Source of the DNA: Bacteroidota bacterium
GTDB taxonomy: Bacteria; Bacteroidota; Rhodothermia; Rhodothermales; UBA10348
Length of the DNA stretch: 64,000 bases
Reading direction: 5' to 3'
Assembly: GCA_027622005.1 (NCBI GenBank)
Contig: JAQBZH010000008.1
Coordinates: 1 to 64,000 of the forward strand
Shown: in pieces, positions 1 through 8,943 of the stretch
Layout of the letters: every line of letters starts with the position of its first letter
Position numbering within the stretch: the first letter of the stretch is position 1
Made by a program: the position numbers and the translations under genes
The notes under the pieces: generated by a model
What the model was told of the DNA's origin: nothing
Seen by the model: the letters and a program-made list of their open reading frames with translations, nothing else
The model's database searches: none

Positions 1-62
1 TATGCGCCCCGCCTCTTTTCTATTACTAAACCTCCACTCTGCTCTATTTCAAAGCAAGGGGG

Positions 63-665
63 CTAAAATCCTATTCCGAGGCGGACCATAATCGAATTCT
101 GGCGCTGAGCTTCATCCGAATCAAATTCGAACCCGCCAACCTGAAATTTGTCTTTCATAAATCGGGAGACGCCGATAGCATAACGTATCTCAGGAAAGAG
201 CGTCACACCAGCAACGGTAATCGCGAGACCGGCTCCAACGTTTCCTGAGACACTGACCTTTTCAAGCGCTTCGTCATAATCCGAGTTGCTAGATGACGGA
301 AACGAAAGCACAGGCCCAGCCAATAAATACGGTTTTATAAAAGGGGTAGCCGTCAGGTTGAACCTCAAATCGACCGGAACATCGATTAGCGTAAGATCAA
401 AAGCATCGACAATACCGGCCGTATCCAATTCCAAATCGGCAATATCTCTGTAATAGGCTCCAATCCGAAGTCCGACCGGACCGGCACCCATATTGTAGAA
501 TACACCAACGTGATATCCACTTGCGTTGTCAAACGTGGCCTCACGATTGCCGGAAATATCTGACATCGTATCAAAATTGAGTCCTGCGGCTATTCCCAAT
601 TGACCGTAGCTGGCAGCCGGCGTCCATAGAAGGAAAAGAAAAATGAAATAGATTATTCGTTTCAT
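63..665 (-). CDS. Outer-membrane beta-barrel protein (porin family-like)
   Basis: A 200-residue protein starting at the ATG at 665, where a clean signal peptide (MKRIIYFIFLFLLW, ending near YGQ) begins. The frame is open for 46 more codons upstream, but those residues do not look like a leader. After the signal come alternating hydrophobic strands, for example GPVGLRIGAYYRD and PYLLAGPVLSF, and the protein ends in an aromatic residue (RLGIGF), as outer-membrane barrels do. This resembles the short PorT/OmpW-like barrels common in Bacteroidota. The ligand or role is unknown. It is divergent from bshA, with a 162-bp shared upstream region. Confidence 0.75.
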   Translation of the reverse strand: MKRIIYFIFLFLLWTPAASYGQLGIAAGLNFDTMSDISGNREATFDNASGYHVGVFYNMGAGPVGLRIGAYYRDIADLELDTAGIVDAFDLTLIDVPVDLRFNLTATPFIKPYLLAGPVLSFPSSSNSDYDEALEKVSVSGNVGAGLAITVAGVTLFPEIRYAIGVSRFMKDKFQVGGFEFDSDEAQRQNSIMVRLGIGF

Positions 666-827
666 AAAACTGCGTATTTGGTTGAAGGAAATGAAGCTTT
701 GCATCAAGGTAGCCGCCGTAACATTCACTTTTGTATCAAAACTGAATGTAAAGACACTCACCAGGTGCAACTCCGTTATCGACGCGGAGTTTGCCTTAAT
801 CATTAGTATTTATCCGTCTGAAAGCGA

Positions 828-1973
828 ATGAAAATAGGTATCACGTGTTATCCAGTCTACGGTGGTAGCGGGGTTGTAGCTACGGAACTTGGAAAGGCAC
901 TAGCGGCCCGGGGACATTGCGTCCATTTTATTGCCTATTCCATCCCCTTTCGCCTAGGTCATATCCATGACAACATTCGTTTTCACGAAGTAAACGTCAA
1001 TAATTATCCGCTTTTTGAATACCCGCCGTACACCTTGAACTTAACCTCCAAGTTGGTCGATGTCGTCAAATACGAAGAGTTGGACATTTTACACATGCAT
1101 TATGCAATACCTCACGCCACAAGTGCGGTTTTAGCTCGACAAATTTTGGCGTTGGAAGGGATTCGAATTCCCATTGTGACTACGCTTCACGGTACCGACA
1201 TAACCATTGTAGGACAAGACCCGTCGTTTGCCCCCGTCGTCAACTATTCGATCAATCAGTCGGATGGCGTAACGGCCGTTTCTGAGTATTTAAAAAAGGA
1301 AACGCTAAGTAGTGGAGACATCACCGCAGAAATCGAAGTCATTCCGAATTTTATCGATACGAACCGTTTCCGCCCGCTAGAAAAGGGCCACTTCAAACAG
1401 GCATTGTGCCCCAACGGTGAGAAATTACTCGTTCACGTTTCAAACTTTCGACCTGTAAAGCGCGCTGTTGAAGTGGTAAACGTTTTTTACAACCTAAGAA
1501 GCCTGGGATATGCTATTAAGTTGCTATTGGTTGGAGACGGTCCAGACCGTGCCGCTGCGGAACACAAAGCCCGCGAATTGGGGGTTTATGAGGAAATTCG
1601 GTTTTTAGGAAAGCAAGAACCGGTCGAAGAGATTCTTTCAATTGCAGACATTTTTTTGATGCCTTCTAGCTCAGAAACGTTTGGATTAGCCGCGTTGGAA
1701 GCAATGTCGTGTGCCGTACCAGTGGTCGCCTCCGATATTGGAGGTGTTCCGGAGCTGGTCATAGACGGGGAAACCGGCTTTTTATGTCCGTTGGCAGATA
1801 TGGAGATGTTTACAGCTAGAACTAAACAACTCTTGGACGATCCCGAGTTGCTTAAAAAAATGGCGGCGGCATCACGAGAAAGAGCCGTCAAGGTATTCGA
1901 TACGAGTATTATTATCCCGCATTACGAGTCGTATTATGAAGCGGTAAGAGAATCTGTATCATCCGCGGTTTAG
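828..1973 (+). CDS. bshA: N-acetyl-alpha-D-glucosaminyl L-malate synthase BshA
   Basis: A GT4-family glycosyltransferase of 381 residues, the usual BshA size. By family knowledge it joins GlcNAc (from UDP-GlcNAc) to L-malate, the first step of bacillithiol synthesis in the cytoplasm. The N-terminal Rossmann domain carries the BshA-type start CYPVYGGSGVVATELG (residues 7-22). The C-terminal domain has the GT4 donor-site block SSSETFGLAALEAMSC followed by PVVASDIGGVPE (about 280-310). MHYAIPHA (about 90) and TLHGTDIT also match BshA. The ATG has no strong Shine-Dalgarno sequence. The stop lies 2 bp before a GTG-started kinase-fold gene, so the two are probably co-transcribed. bshB and bshC are not in the window. 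Confidence 0.93.
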   Translation: MKIGITCYPVYGGSGVVATELGKALAARGHCVHFIAYSIPFRLGHIHDNIRFHEVNVNNYPLFEYPPYTLNLTSKLVDVVKYEELDILHMHYAIPHATSAVLARQILALEGIRIPIVTTLHGTDITIVGQDPSFAPVVNYSINQSDGVTAVSEYLKKETLSSGDITAEIEVIPNFIDTNRFRPLEKGHFKQALCPNGEKLLVHVSNFRPVKRAVEVVNVFYNLRSLGYAIKLLLVGDGPDRAAAEHKARELGVYEEIRFLGKQEPVEEILSIADIFLMPSSSETFGLAALEAMSCAVPVVASDIGGVPELVIDGETGFLCPLADMEMFTARTKQLLDDPELLKKMAAASRERAVKVFDTSIIIPHYESYYEAVRESVSSAV

Positions 1974-1975
1974 GC

Positions 1976-3034
1976 GTGCAGCATTTAATCAGTCAGAAAA
2001 AAGCCAATTATCCTATTTCGGATTATTTGAGGTCCTATCTGACGCGATACGGTCGTATTTGGTCGGAATCGATTCGATATCGGGACTTGAACCGATTTAC
2101 CAATGCGATTCCCCTCTATGACGAAAAGGGGAAAGACACTCTCTGGTCTACTGTTCTGTATTCTGAGTCCGATCGGCAGGAAATACACCAGCAGCTTTTA
2201 ACAGCTTACACCATTCTCAAAGCAGATGGCGACACCTCGATTACAAAGTATTTATACATTGATCGGGTCGACCAATGCATCCACGGCAACACGCTCCCTT
2301 TCCGAATCCGAGTTGTAAACCGTATAAACGAAAATTTTGACTACTTCTACGTCAAAAAAGTAGATGCCAATCGGATCTACGGTCTGGAAATCGAGCACAT
2401 CCTTTCGCCCAACCGGATCAACTATTTCATTCATGCGCAAACTATAGTTGAGGAGCACATCATAGGCATTCCGGCGGACGCATTTTTACGCGAAGAAATC
2501 CCGGTTACTAATTTTGATCAGGTTCGCCTAGCCAAAGAGTTTGTCAAATTTAACGAACGCTGTTTCATCTCGTTGCTGGGTGACATGCATTCTGGAAACT
2601 TCGTGATCGAGTTGACCAGAGACTTTGAAAAATGGCATTTTCGAATGCATTCGATCGACTTTGATCAACAAAGCCATCATTGGAGAAAGGAAGTTTATCT
2701 GCCGGAATGTTTTGAACAAAACGCGCTTTTCGTGTCGATTGTCAACCGGAATCTAGCGCCGGAAAATGTCCTCCAATACCAAAAGGAGGAACGAAGCCTG
2801 GTAGCAAACCGCGTTCGCGTCTCTCACGGACGCTTTAATCAACTGATGGATGTGATGAAAGAAGATATTATATCCCCGGACGACTACGTCAAACGATTGG
2901 GCCAACAGCTCTCCGAACATTACAAAGAAGCAAAATTTGAATCGTGTGAGACTATGGGAGAAATCGTTTTCGCTTCCATCACTCGACTCCTCGACACCTC
3001 TCTCCCGGCTTCCTTCCCACGAGTAATGGTCTAG
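1976..3034 (+). CDS. Kinase-fold (APH/HipA-like) protein linked to bshA
   Basis: A 352-residue protein with a GTG start 2 bp after the bshA stop. I do not recognise a named family, but the order of motifs is that of the protein-kinase/aminoglycoside-phosphotransferase fold: a candidate ATP-anchoring lysine in FYVKKVD (about 124-130), a candidate helix-C glutamate in GLEIEH (136-141), a hinge-like IVEEHIIGIP (157-166), a catalytic-loop-like GDMHSGN (202-208) and a metal-binding IDFD (227-230). The GDxHxxN...DxD pattern is intact, so it may be catalytic. The first 90 residues are highly charged and have no signal peptide. The substrate is unknown. The tight link to bshA suggests a job in thiol metabolism, but that is inference. 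Its TAG stop overlaps the stop of the convergent downstream gene in a CTAG palindrome. Confidence 0.6.
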   Translation: MQHLISQKKANYPISDYLRSYLTRYGRIWSESIRYRDLNRFTNAIPLYDEKGKDTLWSTVLYSESDRQEIHQQLLTAYTILKADGDTSITKYLYIDRVDQCIHGNTLPFRIRVVNRINENFDYFYVKKVDANRIYGLEIEHILSPNRINYFIHAQTIVEEHIIGIPADAFLREEIPVTNFDQVRLAKEFVKFNERCFISLLGDMHSGNFVIELTRDFEKWHFRMHSIDFDQQSHHWRKEVYLPECFEQNALFVSIVNRNLAPENVLQYQKEERSLVANRVRVSHGRFNQLMDVMKEDIISPDDYVKRLGQQLSEHYKEAKFESCETMGEIVFASITRLLDTSLPASFPRVMV

Positions 3035-3702
3035 ACACCCAAAAAGTCATTTAAAAACGGATTGTTTTTGCGTTCCTCACCAATGGTTGTCATTGGTCCG
3101 TGACCAGAATAAACCCGAATACTATCGTCCAGCGTCATTAATTGCTGAAAAATTGACTGCATTAGTGTTGCTAGATTTCCCCGCCAAAGGTCGGTGCGCC
3201 CGATAGAATGCTGAAACAGCACATCACCCGAAAGAACAAAACCGTTTTTTTTGTCCAAAAAACTAACAGAACCAGGAGAATGACCGGGTGTGTGGAGGAC
3301 ATTCCATTCGACATCGCCGAACCGGATTACTTCTTCGGGCTCAATAAGCCTGACCGGAAGCGGAGGTTGTTTGATTTTGATGCCAAACATATTCGATTGA
3401 AATGTGGCCTGCTCCAGTAATACCTTGTCTTCACCGTGCACCTCAATTCCCTGGCCGTAATACTCGCTTAAGTCAGCACAACCAAAAATGTGGTCAATAT
3501 GCGCGTGCGTGAGTAATATCCGCGATACCTTGGTTCCGGTGGAATGCACATACTCGATCAACTCGTCGCGTTCCCAATCGGCGTGGCACGACGGGTCCAC
3601 GATTACGCACTCTCCAAGGCTTGAGACTACATAACAGTTGGTTGAAAATGGGTTATATGTGAATGACTTTATGACCACTGCGGTAAGCACCAAGAGAAAC
3701 AT
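3031..3702 (-). CDS. MBL-fold metallo-hydrolase (glyoxalase II-like)
   Basis: A metallo-beta-lactamase-fold hydrolase of 215-223 residues. The zinc-binding signature THAHIDH (HxHxDH) is followed by HTPGHSPGS, a GDVLF aspartate and YSGHGP, giving the complete binuclear metal set of hydroxyacylglutathione-hydrolase-like enzymes. Family members hydrolyse thioesters such as S-lactoyl thiols or persulfide adducts; the substrate cannot be told here. The open frame begins at the ATG at 3702, but the family normally starts at VIKSFTYNPF, so a GTG at 3678 is an equally likely start. It converges on the kinase-fold gene with a 4-bp overlap. A role with bacillithiol is possible given bshA nearby, but this is only context. 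Confidence 0.85.
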   Translation of the reverse strand: MFLLVLTAVVIKSFTYNPFSTNCYVVSSLGECVIVDPSCHADWERDELIEYVHSTGTKVSRILLTHAHIDHIFGCADLSEYYGQGIEVHGEDKVLLEQATFQSNMFGIKIKQPPLPVRLIEPEEVIRFGDVEWNVLHTPGHSPGSVSFLDKKNGFVLSGDVLFQHSIGRTDLWRGNLATLMQSIFQQLMTLDDSIRVYSGHGPMTTIGEERKNNPFLNDFLGV

Positions 3703-3756
3703 AATTAAATCAACGGTATAGGTCAGATAACAGACCTAACCCTGAAAACGGGGCCG

Positions 3757-5217
3757 TTGTGCCACGCCAAGCTATTGAAACAGTTTCATCGAATGATCCT
3801 TCGGATGCTCCCCGGCCCCATGGTGGCCTGGATCGGAGTTTTGATGTTTCTTTTGGTGATGCAATTCTTAATTAAATACTTGCCGCAATTGGTCGGCAAA
3901 GGGTTACCCGTCCTGGCAATCGCCGAATTGATCGTTTATAATTTGGCGTACATGTTGGTCTTAGCAGTTCCCATGGCTGCACTCATTTCAACACTCATGG
4001 CGTTTGGAAAGCTCGCGGAATCTAACGCCTACGCCGTCATTAAAGGAGCCGGGGTTTCGTTTCCTCAATTAGTTTGGCCCGTTTATGTAGCTGGATTGCT
4101 GTTAGCCGCTGGCATGTGGTATTTCAACACGGAAATTCATCCGGAAGCTAATTTCAGGGCCCGAAACCTGTGGCAAGATATTCGATTGGCTAAACCCGGA
4201 TTTGACCTACAAGCGGGTGAATTCTACGACGGAATAGAGAATTACAAGATTTTGGTTGGTGATATTGCCCAAGACAACGCCAACCATCTAAACGATATAA
4301 CCATTTACGATTACTCCGAGGGGTCCCGTTTCCGAACGGATATCCGGGCTTCTTCGGGAATGTTGGAGCCCATAAAACGGGGTGGATCACTCAATCTGGT
4401 CCTATTTGATGGAGAAATCCATCGAAAGCGATCCCCTGGGACGTTGGACACTGATCGATATGAAAAACTATCCTTCAAACGTCACTTGCTCCGGATTTCG
4501 ATGGAAGACCTGGATTTTAAGCGGTCCGATCCGGCGGAGGGACGCCGGACCGATCGCACGATGAAATCGGATGAAATGAAGGCCTTGGTCGATTCCCTTG
4601 AAACAAGTGCAGAAGGTCAACGCGTTCAATTGCGATCCATCATGGCGTTATTAGGTACCGGAGCCGTAACCCGAAATGAAATGGGGGTCACTGTCCGTGA
4701 TGATGTTCGTTCGAGCTTGCCGTTCATTTCCGGAGCATCGGCTGATAACGGAGGCTTAGTGGGGGTCGAAACGAAGCAATTGGCTGCCAAGACCATGCGC
4801 GGTGTCCAAGTTCAGGTGGCTGCGGCCCAGCGATCAATTCTTTGGGCGCATTCCAAAGCTGATCGATATCGGGTGGAAATACATAAAAAGTATTCTTTGG
4901 CTCTGGCTTGCCTGATTTTCATGATGATTGGGGCCCCGCTGGGTCTGTTTATACGGCGCGGTGGTTTAGGAACGTCAGCGGCTTTGGCAGTTGCGATATT
5001 TCTGTTTCACTGGGTTTCCTTGGCCAATGGCGAAAAACTAGCAGATCGCGGTTACCTAGAACCTTGGATTGGAATGTGGATTGCAGATATTATTACCGGA
5101 TTAATTGCGCTCTATTTGACGTTTTTTGTTTGGCGAGATTTGAATTCCATCCCCCGATTTTTCTTTTCTTTTCGAAAACCGGTTCCGACCAAAGTTTTGG
5201 ATCCGTTGACGTCTTGA
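3757..5217 (+). CDS. LptF/LptG family permease (LPS export)
   Basis: A 486-residue member of the YjgP/YjgQ (LptF/LptG) family, an inner-membrane subunit that with LptB extracts LPS or a related lipid for transport to the outer membrane. Three helices lie in the first 130 residues (LMFLLVMQFLIKYL, MLVLAVPMAALISTLMAFGKLAESNAY, AGLLLAAGMWYFN), then a soluble jellyroll-like periplasmic region of about 250 residues, then three C-terminal helices. The motif PMAALISTLMAFGKLAE is typical. The frame begins at a TTG (3757); another TTG at 3775 or the ATG at 3793 are alternatives. The family usually has a short amphipathic stretch before helix 1, which favours a TTG. It is followed 45 bp later by rsmI. 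Confidence 0.88.
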   Translation: MCHAKLLKQFHRMILRMLPGPMVAWIGVLMFLLVMQFLIKYLPQLVGKGLPVLAIAELIVYNLAYMLVLAVPMAALISTLMAFGKLAESNAYAVIKGAGVSFPQLVWPVYVAGLLLAAGMWYFNTEIHPEANFRARNLWQDIRLAKPGFDLQAGEFYDGIENYKILVGDIAQDNANHLNDITIYDYSEGSRFRTDIRASSGMLEPIKRGGSLNLVLFDGEIHRKRSPGTLDTDRYEKLSFKRHLLRISMEDLDFKRSDPAEGRRTDRTMKSDEMKALVDSLETSAEGQRVQLRSIMALLGTGAVTRNEMGVTVRDDVRSSLPFISGASADNGGLVGVETKQLAAKTMRGVQVQVAAAQRSILWAHSKADRYRVEIHKKYSLALACLIFMMIGAPLGLFIRRGGLGTSAALAVAIFLFHWVSLANGEKLADRGYLEPWIGMWIADIITGLIALYLTFFVWRDLNSIPRFFFSFRKPVPTKVLDPLTS

Positions 5218-5262
5218 ACCTCGGCCTCATTCGATATTCCGACCATTTTTTCTCCTGATTCC

Positions 5263-5970
5263 ATGCAAAAACCGGGAACGCTTTTTCTCGTTCCGACCCC
5301 AATCGGCAACCTCGGCGACATGACGGTTCGCGCTGTGCAAACGCTTAAATCGGTTGCCCTCGTCGCGTGCGAAGATACCCGAACTTCGGGTGTCCTTTTA
5401 AACCACTATGGTATAGAAACGCCCAGAACGAGTCTACACGCTCACAATGAACACGGAAAAGTGCAGAGGATTGTTGAAAAAATGATTTTGGGCGAAGATG
5501 TGGCACTTATTTCAGACGCTGGCACTCCGGGTATTTCGGATCCCGGATATCTTCTTACCAGAGCCGCCCTCGATGCCCATTTGAACGTGTGTGCTCTTCC
5601 GGGGGCTTCGGCTTTGATTCCCGCATTGGCTGCAAGTGGATTGCCAACCGACAAGTTTGTATTTGAAGGCTTTTTACCCCCCAAAAAAGGGCGCCAAACA
5701 CGTATCAAAGAATTGGTCGAGGAAGATCGGACCGTTATTTTTTATGAATCCCCACACCGAATTGGCAAACTCATAGCTCAAATTATGGAGTTCGCGGGTG
5801 AGGATCGCCAGGCGGTAATCGCTCGAGAATTGTCCAAGATCTACGAAGAATACGTTCGCGGCACCCTGAAAGAGTTGGCCGCGTGGGTCGCGGCCCAGCC
5901 CAAAGTCCGCGGAGAAATCGTCTTTTTATTGGCCTCCCAAAAGAACTCGGAACGAATCAAACTGGTTTAG
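5263..5970 (+). CDS. rsmI: 16S rRNA (cytidine(1402)-2'-O)-methyltransferase RsmI
   Basis: A tetrapyrrole-methylase-fold SAM enzyme of 235 residues that 2'-O-methylates C1402 of 16S rRNA in the decoding site. The signatures are VPTPIGNLGDMT (10-21), CEDTRTS, SDAGTPGISDPG (84-95), and the FEGFLPPKKG and FYESPHR blocks. It is shorter than the roughly 285-residue E. coli protein because the C-terminal extension is missing, as I recall is common in Bacteroidota. The start ATG is well placed before the first beta-strand. It sits between the LptF/G permease and the DUF2723 gene, all on the plus strand. Confidence 0.95.
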   Translation: MQKPGTLFLVPTPIGNLGDMTVRAVQTLKSVALVACEDTRTSGVLLNHYGIETPRTSLHAHNEHGKVQRIVEKMILGEDVALISDAGTPGISDPGYLLTRAALDAHLNVCALPGASALIPALAASGLPTDKFVFEGFLPPKKGRQTRIKELVEEDRTVIFYESPHRIGKLIAQIMEFAGEDRQAVIARELSKIYEEYVRGTLKELAAWVAAQPKVRGEIVFLLASQKNSERIKLV

Positions 5971-6015
5971 GGTGCGTTCATCTCGCCGCACATCACCAAT
6001 CGAATTTAGCATAGC

Positions 6016-8892
6016 ATGAACTGGAATCGGACCGAAAAACTCGTAGCAGCGCTAGTATTTGTCTATTCTTTGATCATTTACCTGTTGACGGTTGCGCCTG
6101 CAGCTTCCTTTTGGGATTCCGGTGAATTCATTGCTATCGCAAACCGACTTCAAGTTTCCCATCCGCCGGGTGCTCCGTTTTACATGTTGGTCGGAAGGCT
6201 ATTTTCGATGTTCGTCCCCACTGCTTACGTCGCCTTCTCGGTAAATCTAGTTTCCGTTCTATGCAGCGCCATAACCGTTTTGTTGCTGCATTTGATCATT
6301 GTGCGCTTCATTCGCGAGTGGCAGGGAAATCCATCCGTATGGAATTCTATAGACCGCATTGTGGCCCTGACGGGTGGAGTTATTGGGGCTTGTACCTTCG
6401 CAGCGACCGATTCTTTCTGGTTCAACGCTGTTGAAGCGGAAGTTTATGCCATGTCGATGCTCTTCACCTCAGCGGTGGTTTATCTCATACTTCGCTGGAG
6501 AGAGGAGGCCGCTCTCGAGGAAGAACGACTCAATTCGGGACAGCATCGTTTTGGATTGGCTACCAATCGATATCTAATCTTGATTTCTTACTTCTTTGGA
6601 TTGGCCATCGGCATTCACCTATTGAATCTGCTGGCGATCTTCTTCATCGCCCTGATCGTGTTTTATACTGAGTTTGAAAATGCCGAATGGACTTCAGGAC
6701 AGCGTTTTTGGGGGCTGGTAGTGACTGGGGTTGTGTCTTCGTTGGCGTTTTTGGCAGTTTATCCCGGAATCGTTCAAATTTTACCTGGCGTTTTAGGCGA
6801 CTCCCCTGCCCCTCTTTTCCTAACGATTACTTTATTCGCCCTAATTGTATTTGGCGTTTATTGGACGCACCGCCAAGGAATGCAAGCGCTCAATTTGATC
6901 ATGCTTTGTTTGACGGTCGTAATGATTGGGTACTCATCATATACCCTGATCTTCATTCGAAGCGCCTCGAACCCTCCCATTGACGAAAACGACCCTGAAA
7001 CAGTAGAAGGCATTGTTTCCTATCTAAAACGAGAGCAGTATGGAAATACGCCCGTTCTGAAAGGGTTTTCGTATGATAATAGCTTGGGAACGGTTGAAAG
7101 TCGTAAGGGACAGGAAAAGTACTTCCCTCGCCGATATTCACCCGAACCAAGTCATATGCGTGTTTATGGTCAATACGCTTCGGATTCGGAGTTTTTCTGG
7201 CAGTATCAGATTGGCCACATGTATGTTCGCTATTTCATGTGGAATTTCGTTGGCCGAGCCAGCGATGTACAGGATGCCCCTGCCATAACGGGGCTGTCCA
7301 GTCAAGAAAGTGATCAGTATTACTATCAAACGCCGAGCGAAAAATCTAGTCGAAACGCCTACTACGGCTTGCCGTTACTCTTGGGACTCATTGGAGCCGC
7401 CTTTCATTTTATGAAAGATTGGCGTCGGGCATTCGCCGTGCTAGTCTTGTTTCTGTTGACGGGACTTGGGATTATCCTGTATTTAAATCAGACGCCATTT
7501 CAACCACGAGAGCGGGATTACGCTTATGTGGCCTCTTTCTTCGCTTTTAGTATCTGGGTGGGGATCGGAGCCTCTGGTCTCGTTCGACTGGCGCACGATT
7601 CCTTAAAAGAGCGTTTTGAAGACGCTCGCCTCCGGCCCGTTTTATTAGTTATCTCAACGGTCCTGTTCGCCGCGGTTCCTTTGTTGATGATGTTCGTCAA
7701 TTACGATGACCACGACCGGAGTGGCCAATACGTAGCTGGCGATTATGCCTACAATATGTTGGTTGGTCTTGATGAAAATGCCATCATCTTTACAAATGGA
7801 GACAACGATACTTTTCCGCTGTGGTATGCTCAGGAAGTCGAAGGCTTTCGTCAAGACGTTAGAGTGGCCAACCTTTCGCTTCTGAACACTCCTTGGTACG
7901 TAAGGCAGTTAAAGAATCAAGCTTCGAGAGATTCAGATCCCCTACCTATTTCGCTTGCAGAGAGCGCCATCGACGACCTCCAAATCGTGCCTTGGCAGCC
8001 ACGGGAACTCGAACTACCGGTAGATAAGGCGGCCATCTTAGGTACTTCTGAAATGGATGCCCGGATCCAACATGAAGATTCAAGTTTGATTGAGAGCCCC
8101 ATGAAGTGGTTGTTGGAGGGTCGTCCATACAGCAAGGAATTCAATCTCTTGTACGGCGCTGACCAGGCAGCTCTAAACATCTTGATGACCAATGCCCAAC
8201 AGAAATGGAAACGACCGATTTATATCGCGGTCACGGTTAGTCCTGATGGTCAGTTGGGCCTTGAAAATTACTTCCAATTAGAAGGTCAGGCGTACCGAAT
8301 TGTACCGATCAAACACGAGGATCAGTTGGGCCGCGTCGTGCCAGGATTGACGAATGAAAAGCTGAAGCTGTTCCGGTTTAGAGGGCTAAACGATCCCGAC
8401 GTCTATTTCGATGAAAACATTCGTCGAATGACGGATAATTACCGCAATATTTTCTCCCACACGGCCGAGAATATGGCTCGTGCAGGTCAAATTAAGGAAG
8501 GATTGGAACTGATGGATTGGTTTATGGAGCAAGTTCCATTTTCGACCATTCCTGGGGACGAGTTGTCGTTTGCGTTTATGGCTCAGGCCTACGCCTCGCT
8601 CGGAGAATCCCAAAAATCGGCAGATATTTGGAAGATTGCCGAGCCTCTAATTCTACATAATCTGAAAAATGCGTCGAGCAGTAGAGAAATTGAACGAGCC
8701 GCCCAATTTATTGAAGTGATTCGTGGAACCTACCTTGAAATACGGGACTTCGAAGCCTACGCAAGCTTTATGAATGCCATCTCGGAGATCACGGCTGATT
8801 CATCCTATCGTCCAACCGCGGCGGAAATAGAGGCCATGTTTGACGCTTCAGCGGAAGCTTTAGGGAAAGATTCACTTGCGGACAACGAATAG
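6016..8892 (+). CDS. DUF2723 family membrane protein (GT-C-like, with C-terminal repeat region)
   Basis: A 958-residue polytopic membrane protein. The N-terminus matches DUF2723: helix 1, then SFWDSGEFIA (31-40) and HPPGAPFYMLVGRLF (49-63). The acidic residues D34/E37 in the first external loop resemble the catalytic loop of GT-C glycosyltransferases such as protein O-mannosyltransferases. About a dozen hydrophobic segments run to residue 580, followed by a soluble region with TNGDNDTFPLWYAQEVEG (about 595) and a helical C-terminal part resembling TPR repeats. By family it is a predicted glycosyltransferase acting on secreted or lipid-linked substrates; acceptor and sugar are unknown. No partner glycan genes are adjacent. 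Confidence 0.85.
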   Translation: MNWNRTEKLVAALVFVYSLIIYLLTVAPAASFWDSGEFIAIANRLQVSHPPGAPFYMLVGRLFSMFVPTAYVAFSVNLVSVLCSAITVLLLHLIIVRFIREWQGNPSVWNSIDRIVALTGGVIGACTFAATDSFWFNAVEAEVYAMSMLFTSAVVYLILRWREEAALEEERLNSGQHRFGLATNRYLILISYFFGLAIGIHLLNLLAIFFIALIVFYTEFENAEWTSGQRFWGLVVTGVVSSLAFLAVYPGIVQILPGVLGDSPAPLFLTITLFALIVFGVYWTHRQGMQALNLIMLCLTVVMIGYSSYTLIFIRSASNPPIDENDPETVEGIVSYLKREQYGNTPVLKGFSYDNSLGTVESRKGQEKYFPRRYSPEPSHMRVYGQYASDSEFFWQYQIGHMYVRYFMWNFVGRASDVQDAPAITGLSSQESDQYYYQTPSEKSSRNAYYGLPLLLGLIGAAFHFMKDWRRAFAVLVLFLLTGLGIILYLNQTPFQPRERDYAYVASFFAFSIWVGIGASGLVRLAHDSLKERFEDARLRPVLLVISTVLFAAVPLLMMFVNYDDHDRSGQYVAGDYAYNMLVGLDENAIIFTNGDNDTFPLWYAQEVEGFRQDVRVANLSLLNTPWYVRQLKNQASRDSDPLPISLAESAIDDLQIVPWQPRELELPVDKAAILGTSEMDARIQHEDSSLIESPMKWLLEGRPYSKEFNLLYGADQAALNILMTNAQQKWKRPIYIAVTVSPDGQLGLENYFQLEGQAYRIVPIKHEDQLGRVVPGLTNEKLKLFRFRGLNDPDVYFDENIRRMTDNYRNIFSHTAENMARAGQIKEGLELMDWFMEQVPFSTIPGDELSFAFMAQAYASLGESQKSADIWKIAEPLILHNLKNASSSREIERAAQFIEVIRGTYLEIRDFEAYASFMNAISEITADSSYRPTAAEIEAMFDASAEALGKDSLADNE

Positions 8893-8943
8893 ATTGGATC
8901 TGCAGGTGTTTCGACGTTTATCGTAGACTCAGAAAGGCCGGTT

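Noticed and set aside
1-62. Possible gene fragment at the left edge
   Set aside because: No reliable frame or motif can be read in 62 bp.
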